Positions 43,431-51,544 of a stretch of DNA of 56,620 nucleotides are shown piece by piece (positions within the stretch are counted from its first letter, which is position 1; each line of letters begins with the position of its first letter). This DNA comes from JBQTIQ01 sp052387955. Lineage in GTDB: Bacteria; Actinomycetota; Acidimicrobiia; Acidimicrobiales; JACDCH01. Below the pieces are notes generated by a model. That model was not told the origin of the DNA, ran no database searches, and worked only from the letters and a program-made list of their open reading frames with translations. Location of the stretch: assembly GCA_052387955.1 (NCBI GenBank), contig JBQTIQ010000057.1:1-56620 (forward strand). Direction: 5' to 3'. Both the position numbers and the translations under genes were made by a program.

Positions 43431-43973
43431 GTGCCGGGCGTGGGAGACCGGTGCAGGGAGTGTGGGTACGCCTATGGGTCGGTGGCCGAGGCCGACGGGC
43501 CCGGCGCCATCGCCGGCATGGCCCGGCGCTACCGCATCCCGCTGAGCCGGTTCCTTGCCGGCGAGGACGGTCCGGGCCTGTTACGAGCGCATCCGCTACC
43601 GGGGACGTGGTCGGCCCTGGAGTACGCCTGCCATGTGCGCGATGTGTTCGAGGTCCAGCGTCACCGCATCGAGCGGGCCCTGGTCGAGGACGACCCGGTG
43701 CTCGAGCTGATGCGGCGGGACGAGCGCGTCCTGGAGCTGCGCTACAACGAGCAGGAGCCCGAGGCCGTGGCCGACGACATAGGCACCAACGCGGAGACCC
43801 TGTCGCACCTGGTGGCCCAGCTGACGCAGTCGCAGCTGGCCCGCACGGTCGCCTATCCGTTCCCGGAGCCGACCGAACGGACGCTGTCCTGGATGGTCGC
43901 CCACACCCTGCACGAGGCCGAGCACCACCTCCTGGACATCGGCCGGGTCATGCGGGCGGCTCGCCGGGCATGA
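43431..43973 (+). CDS. DinB-superfamily protein with N-terminal CxxC
   Basis: 180 residues from a GTG at 43431 (another GTG at 43440). Begins GDRCRECGYAYGS, a zinc-knuckle-like CxxC, then a four-helix DinB fold: WSALEYACHVRDVFEVQR with the first metal His, MRRDERVLELRYNEQEP, and MVAHTLHEAEHHLLDIGRV with the HxxxH ligands. DinB-like proteins include thiol-dependent transferases such as mycothiol enzymes, but the substrate here is unknown. The stop overlaps the next gene by ATGA. Confidence 0.85.
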   Translation: MPGVGDRCRECGYAYGSVAEADGPGAIAGMARRYRIPLSRFLAGEDGPGLLRAHPLPGTWSALEYACHVRDVFEVQRHRIERALVEDDPVLELMRRDERVLELRYNEQEPEAVADDIGTNAETLSHLVAQLTQSQLARTVAYPFPEPTERTLSWMVAHTLHEAEHHLLDIGRVMRAARRA

Positions 43974-44503
43974 GCGTGGACGTCTCGCGCTTGTCGCCGG
44001 CCGACGCCGCGGTCGCGCTGCGATCGTTCCCCCGTCGCTTCCGGGCTGCGCTCACCGATGTCGGCGACGGCGCCGACGAGCAGGAGCGCCCGCTACGGCG
44101 GCCCGGTCCCGACGGTTACTCCGCGCTCCAGCACGCCGACCGCACCGGGCGGGCTCTCGCGGCCGCCTCCGAAGCCCTGCACCAGGTGGCGGTCCACGAA
44201 CGGCCCAACCTGCCGGCGGCCGCCGCCGACGGCGCTGCGTGCCCATGGGCCGAGGACGCCCGCCTCGGGCTCGGAGCGGTGCTCGACGTCCTGGCGTCGG
44301 AGAGCAATGCGCTGGCGGACGCCGTCGAACGGTACCCGTCGTCGGCATGGGAGCGGTCAGGCAGGCCCGAGGGCAGCGGGCCGGAGCTGACGGCGCTCGA
44401 CCTCGTACGCCGGGCAGTGCAGAGCGCCAGCGACGGGCTGCGCGCCGCGCAGGCGGCGGTCGACGCCGCCGGCGCCGGCTCAGGCCGGTTCCACGACCGG
44501 TAG
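43970..44503 (+). CDS. DinB-like helical protein of unknown function
   Basis: 177 residues from an ATG overlapping the previous stop. SRLSPADAAVALRSFPRRFRAAL and RRPGPDGYSALQHADRTGRAL, cited as FPRRFRAAL and GPDGYSALQHADRTGRAL, recall the first helices of DinB-type proteins, as in its neighbour. The later metal ligands are not evident, so it may be a non-catalytic paralogue. It converges with and overlaps rarD by 24 bases. Confidence 0.72.
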   Translation: MSVDVSRLSPADAAVALRSFPRRFRAALTDVGDGADEQERPLRRPGPDGYSALQHADRTGRALAAASEALHQVAVHERPNLPAAAADGAACPWAEDARLGLGAVLDVLASESNALADAVERYPSSAWERSGRPEGSGPELTALDLVRRAVQSASDGLRAAQAAVDAAGAGSGRFHDR

Positions 44504-45439
44504 CGGGCTGACGCCGGCACGCCGCGCCGTGTGCAGGGCGTCGGCGGCCAGCACCAGCAGTGCCGCCCACACGAGCACGAAGCCGGCGAGGCGTTCGGGG
44601 GGCAGCGGCTCACCCAGGACCAGCACGCCGCACATCAGCTGGAACGTCGGCGTCAGGTACTGCAGGAGACCGAGAAGGGACAGCGGGATCCCGGAGGCGG
44701 AGGCGGCGCCGAACAACAGAAGGGGGACGGCGGTCACGATTCCGAGGCCCACCAGCAACAGGTCACGCCCAGCCGAGCCGTGTAGGAAGGCCCCGTCCCC
44801 ACCGGCCTGGATGACCAGGAGGCCCACCGCCGCGACCGGCACGAGGACGGCGGTCTCGACCGCCAAGGCCTCCACCGCGGCCGCCGACACCTTTTTCTTC
44901 AGGTACCCGTACGCGGCGAAGGTGACCGCCAAGGTCATGGCGACCCACGGAGGACGGCCGTAAGCGGCCGTGAGCACAGCCACCGATCCGGCGCCGAGGC
45001 CGAGCGCGGCGTACTGGGGCGGCCGCAGGCGTTCGCCCAGTACCAGCACCCCGAGCGCCACCGTGATGAGCGGGTTGATGTAGTAGCCGAGGGCGGCCTC
45101 GACCACGTGGTCGTGGTTGACGGCCCAGATGTAGACGAGCCAGTTGAAGGCGATGAGCAGACCGGCGCCCGCCAGCAGCCGCACCCGGTGGGGCTCGGCC
45201 CGCAGCAGGGCCAGCCACCCTCGCCGACGGCGTAGGGCCAGCAGGACCAGCACGACGACGAACGACCACACGATGCGGTGCAGGAGGATCTCGAACGCGC
45301 CCACCGATCGGAGCTGGTGGAACACCAACGGGAACACGCCCCACAGCGAGTAGGCGGCGACACCGGCGAGAACGCCGGCCCGCTCCTTCCCCGGGGGCCC
45401 GGCCGGCCGGCGCCGTCCAAGGCGTGGGGGCGTATGCAC
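44480..45439 (-). CDS. rarD: EamA family transporter RarD
   Basis: 319 residues with ten predicted helices in two EamA repeats. GVLAGVAAYSLWGVFPLVF, LLHRIVWSFVVV, NWLVYIWAVNHDHVVEAALGYYINPL (cited as NWLVYIWAVNHDHVVEAALG) and LGLLQYLTPTFQLM are the RarD signature. Probable drug/metabolite exporter; substrate unknown. A Pro/Arg-rich cytoplasmic N-terminus of about 20 residues precedes the first helix. Convergent with the DinB-like gene. Confidence 0.92.
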   Translation of the reverse strand: MHTPPRLGRRRPAGPPGKERAGVLAGVAAYSLWGVFPLVFHQLRSVGAFEILLHRIVWSFVVVLVLLALRRRRGWLALLRAEPHRVRLLAGAGLLIAFNWLVYIWAVNHDHVVEAALGYYINPLITVALGVLVLGERLRPPQYAALGLGAGSVAVLTAAYGRPPWVAMTLAVTFAAYGYLKKKVSAAAVEALAVETAVLVPVAAVGLLVIQAGGDGAFLHGSAGRDLLLVGLGIVTAVPLLLFGAASASGIPLSLLGLLQYLTPTFQLMCGVLVLGEPLPPERLAGFVLVWAALLVLAADALHTARRAGVSPLPVVEPA

Positions 45440-45529
45440 TGTCGACCGACGCTACCGGCGGACGGCGCCTCCACCGCCGCCGATATCGCCCCGGGCACGG
45501 GCCCTGGGCGCGGCCTACCGTCGGGGCCC

Positions 45530-45934
45530 GTGGACGGGAGGACTCTGCGCCGGCGGGTCGCCGAGGCCCGAGTCGGCCGGTTGGCCACGGTCACCGCGTC
45601 GGGCCGGCCCCACCTGGTGCCGTGTTGCTTCGCGCTCGTCGGCGAGGTCGTCTACTCGGCCGTGGACGGCAAACCGAAGACGACGTTGGCGCTGCGGCGC
45701 CTGGCCAACATCCGTGCCCACCCGGCGGCGTCGCTGCTCGTCGACCACTACGACGAAGACTGGTCGGCTCTGTGGTGGGCCCGGCTCGACGGGAACGGGC
45801 GGGTCGTGGAGGCCGGGCCCGAACGGGACTCGGCTCTCGACGTGCTGGCCGTCAAGTACCCCCAGTACGCCGCCTCCCGGCCCCCGGGCGCCGTGGTCGC
45901 CCTCGACGTTGTCCGTTGGCGGTCCTGGCCCTGA
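45530..45934 (+). CDS. PPOX-class F420-dependent oxidoreductase (TIGR03668-like)
   Basis: 134 residues from a GTG at 45530. Split-barrel flavin/F420 fold: RVAEARVGRLATVTASGRPHLVP, cited as GRLATVTASGRPHLVPCCFAL, YSAVDGKPKTTLALRRLANI, cited as SAVDGKPKTTLALRRL, SLLVDHYDEDWSALWWARLDG, cited as LLVDHYDEDWSALWWARLDG, and LAVKYPQYAA. These blocks are typical of the TIGR03668 subgroup of actinobacteria. Substrate unknown. The nitroreductase gene follows 46 bases later. Confidence 0.88.
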   Translation: MDGRTLRRRVAEARVGRLATVTASGRPHLVPCCFALVGEVVYSAVDGKPKTTLALRRLANIRAHPAASLLVDHYDEDWSALWWARLDGNGRVVEAGPERDSALDVLAVKYPQYAASRPPGAVVALDVVRWRSWP

Positions 45935-45980
45935 CCGCGCCAGAGCTGGATGCGGCCGTGGCTGACGTCAGAATGAGCGG

Positions 45981-46658
45981 GTGCCGTCCTTCGACGAAGT
46001 CGCTGCCGGGCTCGACATGCCGTTGCAGGAGGCGATGCTGACGCAGCGGGCGGTCCGGCGGGTCAAGCCCGACCCGGTCGAAGACGCCGTCGTGTTGCGG
46101 GCCATCGAGTTGGGCCTGAAGGCACCCTCGGGGTCGAACGGTCAGAACTGGGAGTTCGTGGTCGTGCGCGACGGCGAGGTCAAAGCGGCGCTCGGCGCCC
46201 AGTACCGCCGCTCGTGGGCCCTGTACGGCGGCGCCGGCCGGAGGACGGCCGAACGCCGCCACGACGAGGGCATGCAGAAGGTGCTGCGGTCGGTCCAATG
46301 GCAGGTCGACCACTTCGAGGAGGTCCCGGTCATCGTCGTCGCCTGCCTGCGGGGGGGCCGGGTGCCGTTCGCGCCGACGCCCCCGGTGGCGGCCTCGAGC
46401 TACTACGGGTCGATCTACCCGGCGGTGCAGAACCTGCTGCTGGCAGCACGGGCCATGGGCCTGGGGGCGTCGCTCATCACGCTGCCGCTGTGGAGCACGA
46501 CGATGGCCCGCAGGATCCTGCACCTGCCGCTGTCGGTCCAGCCCTGCTGTGCCGTGCCGATGGGATGGCCCCAGGGCCGCTACGGCCCGACGACGCGCCA
46601 GCCGGTCGGGAACGTGGTCCACCTCGACCGGTTCGGCAACCAGCCCTATCGGGCATGA
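45981..46658 (+). CDS. Nitroreductase family protein
   Basis: 225 residues, GTG at 45981. FMN-binding nitroreductase fold: MLTQRAVRRVKPDPVED, LKAPSGSNGQNWEFVVVRDG, SSYYGSIYPAVQNLLLAARAMGLGASLITL (cited as IYPAVQNLLLAARAMGLGAS), and a C-terminal GWPQGRYGPTTRQPV. Role could be nitroaromatic or quinone reduction, or flavin metabolism; not assignable. Probably co-transcribed with the F420-type gene upstream and the Vsr gene five bases downstream. Confidence 0.9.
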   Translation: MPSFDEVAAGLDMPLQEAMLTQRAVRRVKPDPVEDAVVLRAIELGLKAPSGSNGQNWEFVVVRDGEVKAALGAQYRRSWALYGGAGRRTAERRHDEGMQKVLRSVQWQVDHFEEVPVIVVACLRGGRVPFAPTPPVAASSYYGSIYPAVQNLLLAARAMGLGASLITLPLWSTTMARRILHLPLSVQPCCAVPMGWPQGRYGPTTRQPVGNVVHLDRFGNQPYRA

Positions 46659-46662
46659 GCCG

Positions 46663-47100
46663 GTGAGCGCAGAGCGGTGGCGCGAGCCCTTCGCCTCCTC
46701 CGACGCGGTGCGACGGCGCATGAGCGACCAACGTTCGGCCGACACCGCCCCCGAGTTGGCCCTCCGTCGGTCGCTGCACCGTCTCGGGCTGCGCTACCGG
46801 GTCCACCGCCAGCCGGTCCCCGGCCTTCGCCGCACCGCCGACATCGTCTTCGGCCCGGCCCGGGTGGCCGTCTTCGTCGACGGCTGCTTCTGGCACGGCT
46901 GCCCCGACCATGGCCGCCGCCACCACGAAGTCAACGGCTGGTACTGGCCCGACAAGATCGCCCGCAACCAGGCCCGCGACGCCGATACCGACCGGCGCCT
47001 GGCCGAAGACGGCTGGACGGTCCTCAGGGTCTGGGAGCACGAGGCGCCGGCCGACGCCGCCGCCCGTATCGCCGGCGCGGTCCGCTCCCGTCGACCCTGA
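46663..47100 (+). CDS. vsr: Very short patch repair (Vsr) endonuclease
   Basis: 145 residues from a GTG at 46663. RMSDQRSADTAPELALRRSL, LRYRVHRQPVPGLRRTADIVF with the catalytic Asp, VAVFVDGCFWHGCPDHG with the Cys/His zinc site, and DGWTVLRVWEHE are the Vsr signature. Vsr nicks next to T:G mismatches made by deamination of 5-methylcytosine, usually beside a cytosine methylase gene. No methylase is in the window. It converges on hypD (36-base gap). Confidence 0.92.
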   Translation: MSAERWREPFASSDAVRRRMSDQRSADTAPELALRRSLHRLGLRYRVHRQPVPGLRRTADIVFGPARVAVFVDGCFWHGCPDHGRRHHEVNGWYWPDKIARNQARDADTDRRLAEDGWTVLRVWEHEAPADAAARIAGAVRSRRP

Positions 47101-47136
47101 AACACGACCTCCCGAAGGATCGACCGGCAGGCTCCC

Positions 47137-48264
47137 CTATGCCGAGCGGCCCAGGGTGACGGCAGCCTCGCGGTGAAGGCGGCCGAAGTTGTAGTAGGCG
47201 GCACAGGCGCCTTCGCTCGAGACCATGCAGGTACCGATCGGGGTCTCGGGGGTGCAGGCGGTGCCGAACACCTTGCACTCCCAGGGCTTGATGACGCCCT
47301 TGAGCACCTCGCCGCACTGGCACGCCTTGGGGTCGGCCACCCGTACGCCGGGGACCTGGTAGTGCAGCTCGGCGTCGAAGGCGGCGAACTCGGGCCGCAG
47401 CTTGAGACCGCTCTGGGAGATGAAGCCGAGTCCGCGCCATTCGAAGTGGGGGCGCAGCTCGAACACCTCGGCGATGGCCCGCAGGGCGCGAGGGTTGCCT
47501 TCGTCCTGCACGATGCGGGTGTACTGGTTCTCGACCTCGCAGCGGCCCTCGCCTATCTGCACCAGCAGCATGTAGATGGCCTCGAGGATGTCGAGGGGCT
47601 CGAAGCCGGCTGTGACCAGCGGTTTGCCGTACTGCGAGGGCACGAAACGGTAGGGCCGGTTCCCGACCACCGTGGACACGTGACCCGGCCCGAGGAACCC
47701 GTCGAGGCGCAGGTCGGGCGACTCGAGGATGGCCTTGATCGGCGGCACGATCGTGACGTGGTTGCTGAACACCCGGAAGTTCGTGACGCCCTGTTCCCGG
47801 GCCCGCAGCAACGTGAGGGCGGTGGACGGCGCCGTCGTCTCGAACCCGACAGCGAAGAACACCACCTCCCGTTCCGGCGCTTCGGCGGCGATGCGCAGGG
47901 CGTCGAGGGGCGAGTACACGAAACGCACGTCGGCCCCCCGGGCCTTCGCCTCGAGAAGGGTGCCGGCCGAGCCCGGGACCCTCATCATGTCGCCGAAGGA
48001 GGTGAAGATGACCCCCGGGGTGGCAGCGACGGCGATGGCGTCGTCGACGCGGCCCATGGGGATCACGCACACCGGACAGCCGGGACCGTGGACCAGCTCG
48101 ACGTTCGCCGGCAGCACGTGCTCGATGCCGTGGCGGTAGATCGTGTGGGTGTGCCCGCCGCACACCTCCATGAACTTGAAATGGTCGTCGCCGGCCAGCT
48201 CGGTGATCCGCGCCACCAGGGCGCGCGCCGCGACCGGGTCGCGGTACTCATCGACGAATTTCAC
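47137..48264 (-). CDS. hypD: Hydrogenase formation protein HypD
   Basis: Fe-S scaffold protein that with HypC assembles Fe(CN)2CO for [NiFe]-hydrogenase. 375 residues, GTG start at 48262-48264 after GGGGGG. Conserved: FMEVCGGHTHTIYRHG with the catalytic Cys, VHGPGCPVCVIPM, AVGFETTAPSTAL, GFEPLDILEA, and the C-terminal cluster region CQCGEVLKG, CKVFGTAC, GTCMVSSEGAC. Last gene of the hydrogenase cluster; hypE, which often follows, is absent. Confidence 0.97.
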   Translation of the reverse strand: MKFVDEYRDPVAARALVARITELAGDDHFKFMEVCGGHTHTIYRHGIEHVLPANVELVHGPGCPVCVIPMGRVDDAIAVAATPGVIFTSFGDMMRVPGSAGTLLEAKARGADVRFVYSPLDALRIAAEAPEREVVFFAVGFETTAPSTALTLLRAREQGVTNFRVFSNHVTIVPPIKAILESPDLRLDGFLGPGHVSTVVGNRPYRFVPSQYGKPLVTAGFEPLDILEAIYMLLVQIGEGRCEVENQYTRIVQDEGNPRALRAIAEVFELRPHFEWRGLGFISQSGLKLRPEFAAFDAELHYQVPGVRVADPKACQCGEVLKGVIKPWECKVFGTACTPETPIGTCMVSSEGACAAYYNFGRLHREAAVTLGRSA

Positions 48265-48311
48265 TTGCCCCCCTTGCGCCGGTCAGTCCCTGGCCCTGCC
48301 AGGGGAGCCCA

Positions 48312-48438
48312 CTAGCTGGGGGGGCTGCGCCCCCCCGGCCCCCATCGCCGCCCGGCTCCCTGGCGGTCGCTCGGTCAGAATCTGCTCGGTCCCGGAACTT
48401 GTCACAACGTCAAGCCTTCTCGGGACCGAGCAGATCTA
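48312..48438. repeat. Dispersed repeat R2, copy 2, between hypD and the YtxH-like gene
   Basis: Nearly identical to 32751-32877. Here the inverted repeat is perfect: TCTGCTCGGTCCCG (48381-48394) / CGGGACCGAGCAGA (48421-48434), 26-base loop containing AACTTGTCACAACGTCAAGC. A second hairpin is the GGGGGGG/CCCCCCC run at its left end. Its right-hand CTAG supplies the stop codon of the 75-residue gene. Confidence 0.9.
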
Positions 48439-48663
48439 GGCGGCCCGAAGGCTCGACTGCTCGGGAACGGCCAGCCGCTCGGCCAGGATGCCCCGGCCCT
48501 GCTGCAGCAGGCCGCCGAGCATGCCGACCGCCCCGGTCAGGATGTCCTTGACCTCATCGGAGGACGAGATCGTCTTCCAGGCGTCCTTCAACTGCTCGAA
48601 CCCCTTCGGGCCCGCCTTGGTACCCATCACGTAACCGATCGTCAGACCGAGCATCGCTCCCAT
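48436..48663 (-). CDS. Small YtxH-like membrane-associated protein
   Basis: 75 residues. LGLTIGYVMGTKAGPKGFEQLKDAWKTI is cited as IGYVMGTKAGPKGFEQLKDA: a short hydrophobic segment then a charged helix, the pattern of YtxH-like small proteins of actinobacteria. It lies six bases after hypC inside the hydrogenase cluster. Its stop codon is provided by repeat R2, so the C-terminal residues after about 65 may be altered. Role unknown; possibly membrane tethering. Confidence 0.7.
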   Translation of the reverse strand: MGAMLGLTIGYVMGTKAGPKGFEQLKDAWKTISSSDEVKDILTGAVGMLGGLLQQGRGILAERLAVPEQSSLRAA

Positions 48664-48669
48664 GGCAAC

Positions 48670-48951
48670 TCACCCTTCGCTCGTGATTCTGGATTCGGCC
48701 AGGGCGCCCACCTCGTCGAGGTAGGCCTGGCCCATCATCTGGAGCCCTGACAAGGCCAGGGCCGCTTCCTTCTCGTCGATCTTCGACATGGCGAACCCGA
48801 CATGGATGAGCACCCAGTCGCCGAGCTCGAGACCCTCGTCCTCCAACAGGCCGATATTGATGATGCGGCCCACGCCGCTGACGTCAACCTTGGCCAGGTG
48901 CTCGTGGACTTCGAGGAACTCCACGACTTGTCCGGGGATCCCGAGGCACAT
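48670..48951 (-). CDS. hypC: Hydrogenase assembly chaperone HypC/HybG/HupF
   Basis: 93 residues. MCLGIPGQVVEF has the essential Cys2 that binds the Fe(CN)2CO unit and the large-subunit precursor. VGRIINIGLLEDEGLELGDWVLIHVGFAMSKID is cited as LELGDWVLIHVGFAMSKID, the OB-like core of the family. The C-terminal 20 residues extend beyond the usual HypC. Works with HypD encoded downstream. Confidence 0.96.
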   Translation of the reverse strand: MCLGIPGQVVEFLEVHEHLAKVDVSGVGRIINIGLLEDEGLELGDWVLIHVGFAMSKIDEKEAALALSGLQMMGQAYLDEVGALAESRITSEG

Positions 48952-48974
48952 ATGGGGGCGGTCCTTTCTCCTGA

Positions 48975-49487
48975 CTAGCCGGTCCGCTTGGCAACGACCT
49001 CGACGGAGATCTTGACGTCAGGGTCGACCTTCAACATCAGGACCTTGGGCGGGTCCATACCGAAGTCACGGATATCGAACGTGGACTCGCCGTCGAACCG
49101 GATGCTGTCGTCCCCGTCGGCGGTGAAGGTCACCTCGTCCTCGTAGGTATTGGTCACGCCCTTGAACGTGATCTCGCCCCGGGCGAGGTAGACGCCCTCC
49201 CGCTCGGTCTCTTCCAAGCCCGTGAGCTTGGCTTCGATCGTCGGGTACTTCTTGGACTCGATCCGCTTGCGCAGCTCGCGGTCCTCCAAGGCGTTGCCGG
49301 ACTTGAGACTGTCGACGGCAAACGACACCGTCGCCGAAGGGGTAGAGCCCAGAACAAGCTTTCCCCCTTCGACCTCGGCGTCGATCGAGCCCTCGAGAGC
49401 TCTGCTCTCGTTGTGGATGGGGTGCACGTTGGACGTCGCATCCATCCGTACCTTCGACATCTCGGGAACGATCTCGTATTTCGCCAC
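48975..49487 (-). CDS. YceI family lipocalin-like protein
   Basis: 170 residues, GTG at 49485-49487 with AGAGGAAACA upstream. Beta-barrel with SKVRMDATSNVHPIHNESRALEGSI cited as SNVHPIHNESRALEGSIDAE, ATVSFAVDSLKSGNALEDREL cited as VDSLKSGNALEDRELRKRIE, YPTIEAKLTG, GEITFKGVT and FDIRDFGMDPPK. No signal peptide, so cytoplasmic. YceI proteins bind isoprenoid-like lipids or quinones. Its place inside the hydrogenase cluster suggests a link with the quinone electron acceptor (inference). Confidence 0.92.
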   Translation of the reverse strand: MAKYEIVPEMSKVRMDATSNVHPIHNESRALEGSIDAEVEGGKLVLGSTPSATVSFAVDSLKSGNALEDRELRKRIESKKYPTIEAKLTGLEETEREGVYLARGEITFKGVTNTYEDEVTFTADGDDSIRFDGESTFDIRDFGMDPPKVLMLKVDPDVKISVEVVAKRTG

Positions 49488-49495
49488 TGTTTCCT

Positions 49496-49600
49496 CTACA
49501 TCTCCCGGATCTTGAGGTAACGGGCCAGGTCCGGTAACGACTTGACGACGAGGCCTGCCACCAATGCGAACAATATGGACATGATGAAGCGTCGGATCAT
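49496..49600 (-). CDS. 34-residue single-helix membrane micro-protein (DUF6893-like)
   Basis: ATG at 49598-49600 with GGAG eight bases upstream, TAG at 49496-49498. The peptide starts MIRRFIMSILFALVAGLVV, a positively charged end then one transmembrane helix, and ends LPDLARYLKIREM. It lies four bases after the maturation protease stop and eight before yceI. Very short proteins of this form are known to me from actinobacterial hydrogenase clusters as DUF6893; the family name is from memory. Confidence 0.75.
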   Translation of the reverse strand: MIRRFIMSILFALVAGLVVKSLPDLARYLKIREM

Positions 49601-49604
49601 TCTG

Positions 49605-50111
49605 TCAGCTCCTTTCCACGGTCGGGCACAGCTCCTTCAGGACGTCGCCGACCACGCCAACGGCACGGTCGACTGCTTCCGCCACCGGGGCGGACAACCC
49701 CATACCCTCTTCGATGACCGACGGCTGACAGCCGACGACCACCACCCGTCCGATTCCCCCACCCAGGCTGGCCAGCATGCCGAGCACAACTTCGGGGTTC
49801 ATGGAGTGGGCTTCGATGGTCGGGGCGATGTCGTCACCCGGTCCCGGTGGCGGCGGCAGGTCGGCGTCGAGGACGGCAACGGTGCCCGGCGGCTCGCCCA
49901 TGGGCATGGCGTCGACGAGCACGAGCGCGTCGTAGCCGTCCAAGAGCTCGTAGGCGAGATGCACACCGCGGATGCCGAAGTCTGCCACCCGCACACCGTC
50001 GGGAACAGGTGTTCCCACCATCCGCTGGGCCACCTCGCTGCCGAACCCGTCATCGGACAGGAAGATGTTGCCGATACCCGCCACCAGGACCCGCCTCGCA
50101 GGCTCGCTCAT
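49605..50111 (-). CDS. [NiFe]-hydrogenase maturation protease
   Basis: 168 residues; ATG at 50109-50111 overlaps the preceding stop (ATGA). LVAGIGNIFLSDDGFGSEVAQRM is cited as GIGNIFLSDDGFGSEVAQRM, the HycI/HyaD signature with the Ni-probing acidic residue. VLVDAMPMGEPPGTV contains the second acid and IEAHSMNPEVVL the His. It should remove the C-terminal 25 residues of the large subunit after nickel insertion. Confidence 0.94.
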   Translation of the reverse strand: MSEPARRVLVAGIGNIFLSDDGFGSEVAQRMVGTPVPDGVRVADFGIRGVHLAYELLDGYDALVLVDAMPMGEPPGTVAVLDADLPPPPGPGDDIAPTIEAHSMNPEVVLGMLASLGGGIGRVVVVGCQPSVIEEGMGLSAPVAEAVDRAVGVVGDVLKELCPTVERS

Positions 50112-51544
50112 CGCCCCGCCTCGGCGTCGGTCCGGGGGATGACCTCTTCCGGGAAGAAGAACAGGTACCGGCCCTGCCAGTCGAACTCCTCCCCCGCCGG
50201 GTCGCCGTCGATCGTGACCGCCACATGGGTCTCGCCGTCGACGTCCTCGAAGACCCCGGCCACGGTCGCGTCCATGCCGGCGTAGAAGAAGTCGTGGGCG
50301 TCGGAGCGCCGGGTGGGGTTGAGACGGACCTTGGCGCCCTTGGCGATCTCGACACCGGCGACGGTGACCGAGTCGGTCCAGGGGTCGACGGCGGCGTCGA
50401 CCTCGGGGTCCCACCACTGCACCGCCGCCACCTCGTCGGCGGGCTCGTCGGCCGGCGCCTCCGCGGCGACGGGGCCGAGGGAGCGGACGGCGCCGTGGAG
50501 CCGAGACCAGATCTCGGGCGGCATGTCGTCGGTGCGGTCGAGGATTGCGGCGGCCCGGGGGTCGGTGCCGCGGGCCTCGGCCTTCTCGGCATCGGTGAGG
50601 GTCATGATCCGCAGTTGGAGGATCTCGTCGATCTCGAGCCCGTCGAACAGGTCGCCCTGGCTTTCGGGGGCGATGGCCGGGTGGTCGTAGAGGATGATGG
50701 GCGACGACAGCACCAGGTCATGACTGCCCTCTGGGCCGATCAGCACCGGGTAGGTGCCCTCGCTGGCACAGCCGGCGAGGGCTTCGACGGCGTCGTTAGG
50801 AGGGTCGAGCTTCGACAGGAAATCGCCGTCGTCGAGCGCCATCAACGTGTGCACCGCCACCAGGGAATGCCGGGCGAACAGCCCCCGGCCGCCGCCGGGC
50901 TCGTACCACTCGCTGGCGTTCTCGATCGTGACTGCCACCTTGATCAACGCACCAGGGCCGTCGGCCCACACCGCCTCGACCCGTACGAGGCCGGCGATGG
51001 GCTCGCGACGACGTACCAGCCGTCCGGCCACGGTGCCGTCGGGGTGCGTGAGGACCTCGACGTCCTCCCCGCCGGGGAGCTCGAAGGGGACCGCCACCGT
51101 CGCCCCCGCCAGCGGCAGGAGCGGCACCGGAGGGATCTCGATCTCGCGGTCCACGGCCTCGTCCCAGTCGATCCATCGGGCGCCGTCCAGCTCCAACGAT
51201 TCGACCGGCGCGAACCCGGTGCCGCCGTCGTGGTCGCCGACCGCGGCCTCGATCGCACGGTGCTGCACGTGGAGGCAGCGCGCCCGGACGGTGAGCACCG
51301 GCTGGTGGCCGGGGTCGACGATGCACTCGGTACGGACCGACCAGCGTTCGGTCCGGTCGGCCTCGGCGCAACGCCGGGGCACCAGCACGCCGAACTGCCA
51401 GCGGACCTGGTTCTTACGGGACGACGCCCGGTACGGGTACAGCAGGTAGCCCTCGTAGAGCACGGCGTCAGCCACCGTGCGGGCGTCGGCGAAGCGATCG
51501 CGGGTGCCCGTGCCCCCCGGCGCCGGACCGACGGCGCCGCTCAT
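50108..51544 (-). CDS. Hydrogenase-cluster protein of unknown function (478 residues)
   Basis: ATG at 51542-51544 overlaps the preceding stop; its own stop overlaps the protease start. The N-terminal half has TVADAVLYEGYLLYPYRASS and NQVRWQFGVLVPRRCAEAD, and a middle part with beta-rich segments (VPFELPGGEDVEVLTHPDG). The C-terminus has RLNPTRRSDAHDFFYAGMDA and YLFFFPEEVIP. No signal peptide, membrane helix or Cys cluster. I know such large proteins as recurrent members of group 1h hydrogenase clusters but not a function. Being coupled on both sides argues for a role in assembly or activity. Confidence 0.85.
   Translation of the reverse strand: MSGAVGPAPGGTGTRDRFADARTVADAVLYEGYLLYPYRASSRKNQVRWQFGVLVPRRCAEADRTERWSVRTECIVDPGHQPVLTVRARCLHVQHRAIEAAVGDHDGGTGFAPVESLELDGARWIDWDEAVDREIEIPPVPLLPLAGATVAVPFELPGGEDVEVLTHPDGTVAGRLVRRREPIAGLVRVEAVWADGPGALIKVAVTIENASEWYEPGGGRGLFARHSLVAVHTLMALDDGDFLSKLDPPNDAVEALAGCASEGTYPVLIGPEGSHDLVLSSPIILYDHPAIAPESQGDLFDGLEIDEILQLRIMTLTDAEKAEARGTDPRAAAILDRTDDMPPEIWSRLHGAVRSLGPVAAEAPADEPADEVAAVQWWDPEVDAAVDPWTDSVTVAGVEIAKGAKVRLNPTRRSDAHDFFYAGMDATVAGVFEDVDGETHVAVTIDGDPAGEEFDWQGRYLFFFPEEVIPRTDAEAGR

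Noticed and set aside
43398..43543. Ideal AGGAGG followed eight bases later by ATG at 43411
   Set aside because: The AGGAGG is the Arg-Arg codons before the MarR stop, and the frame from this ATG is short and in the wrong phase relative to the clear DinB-like protein.
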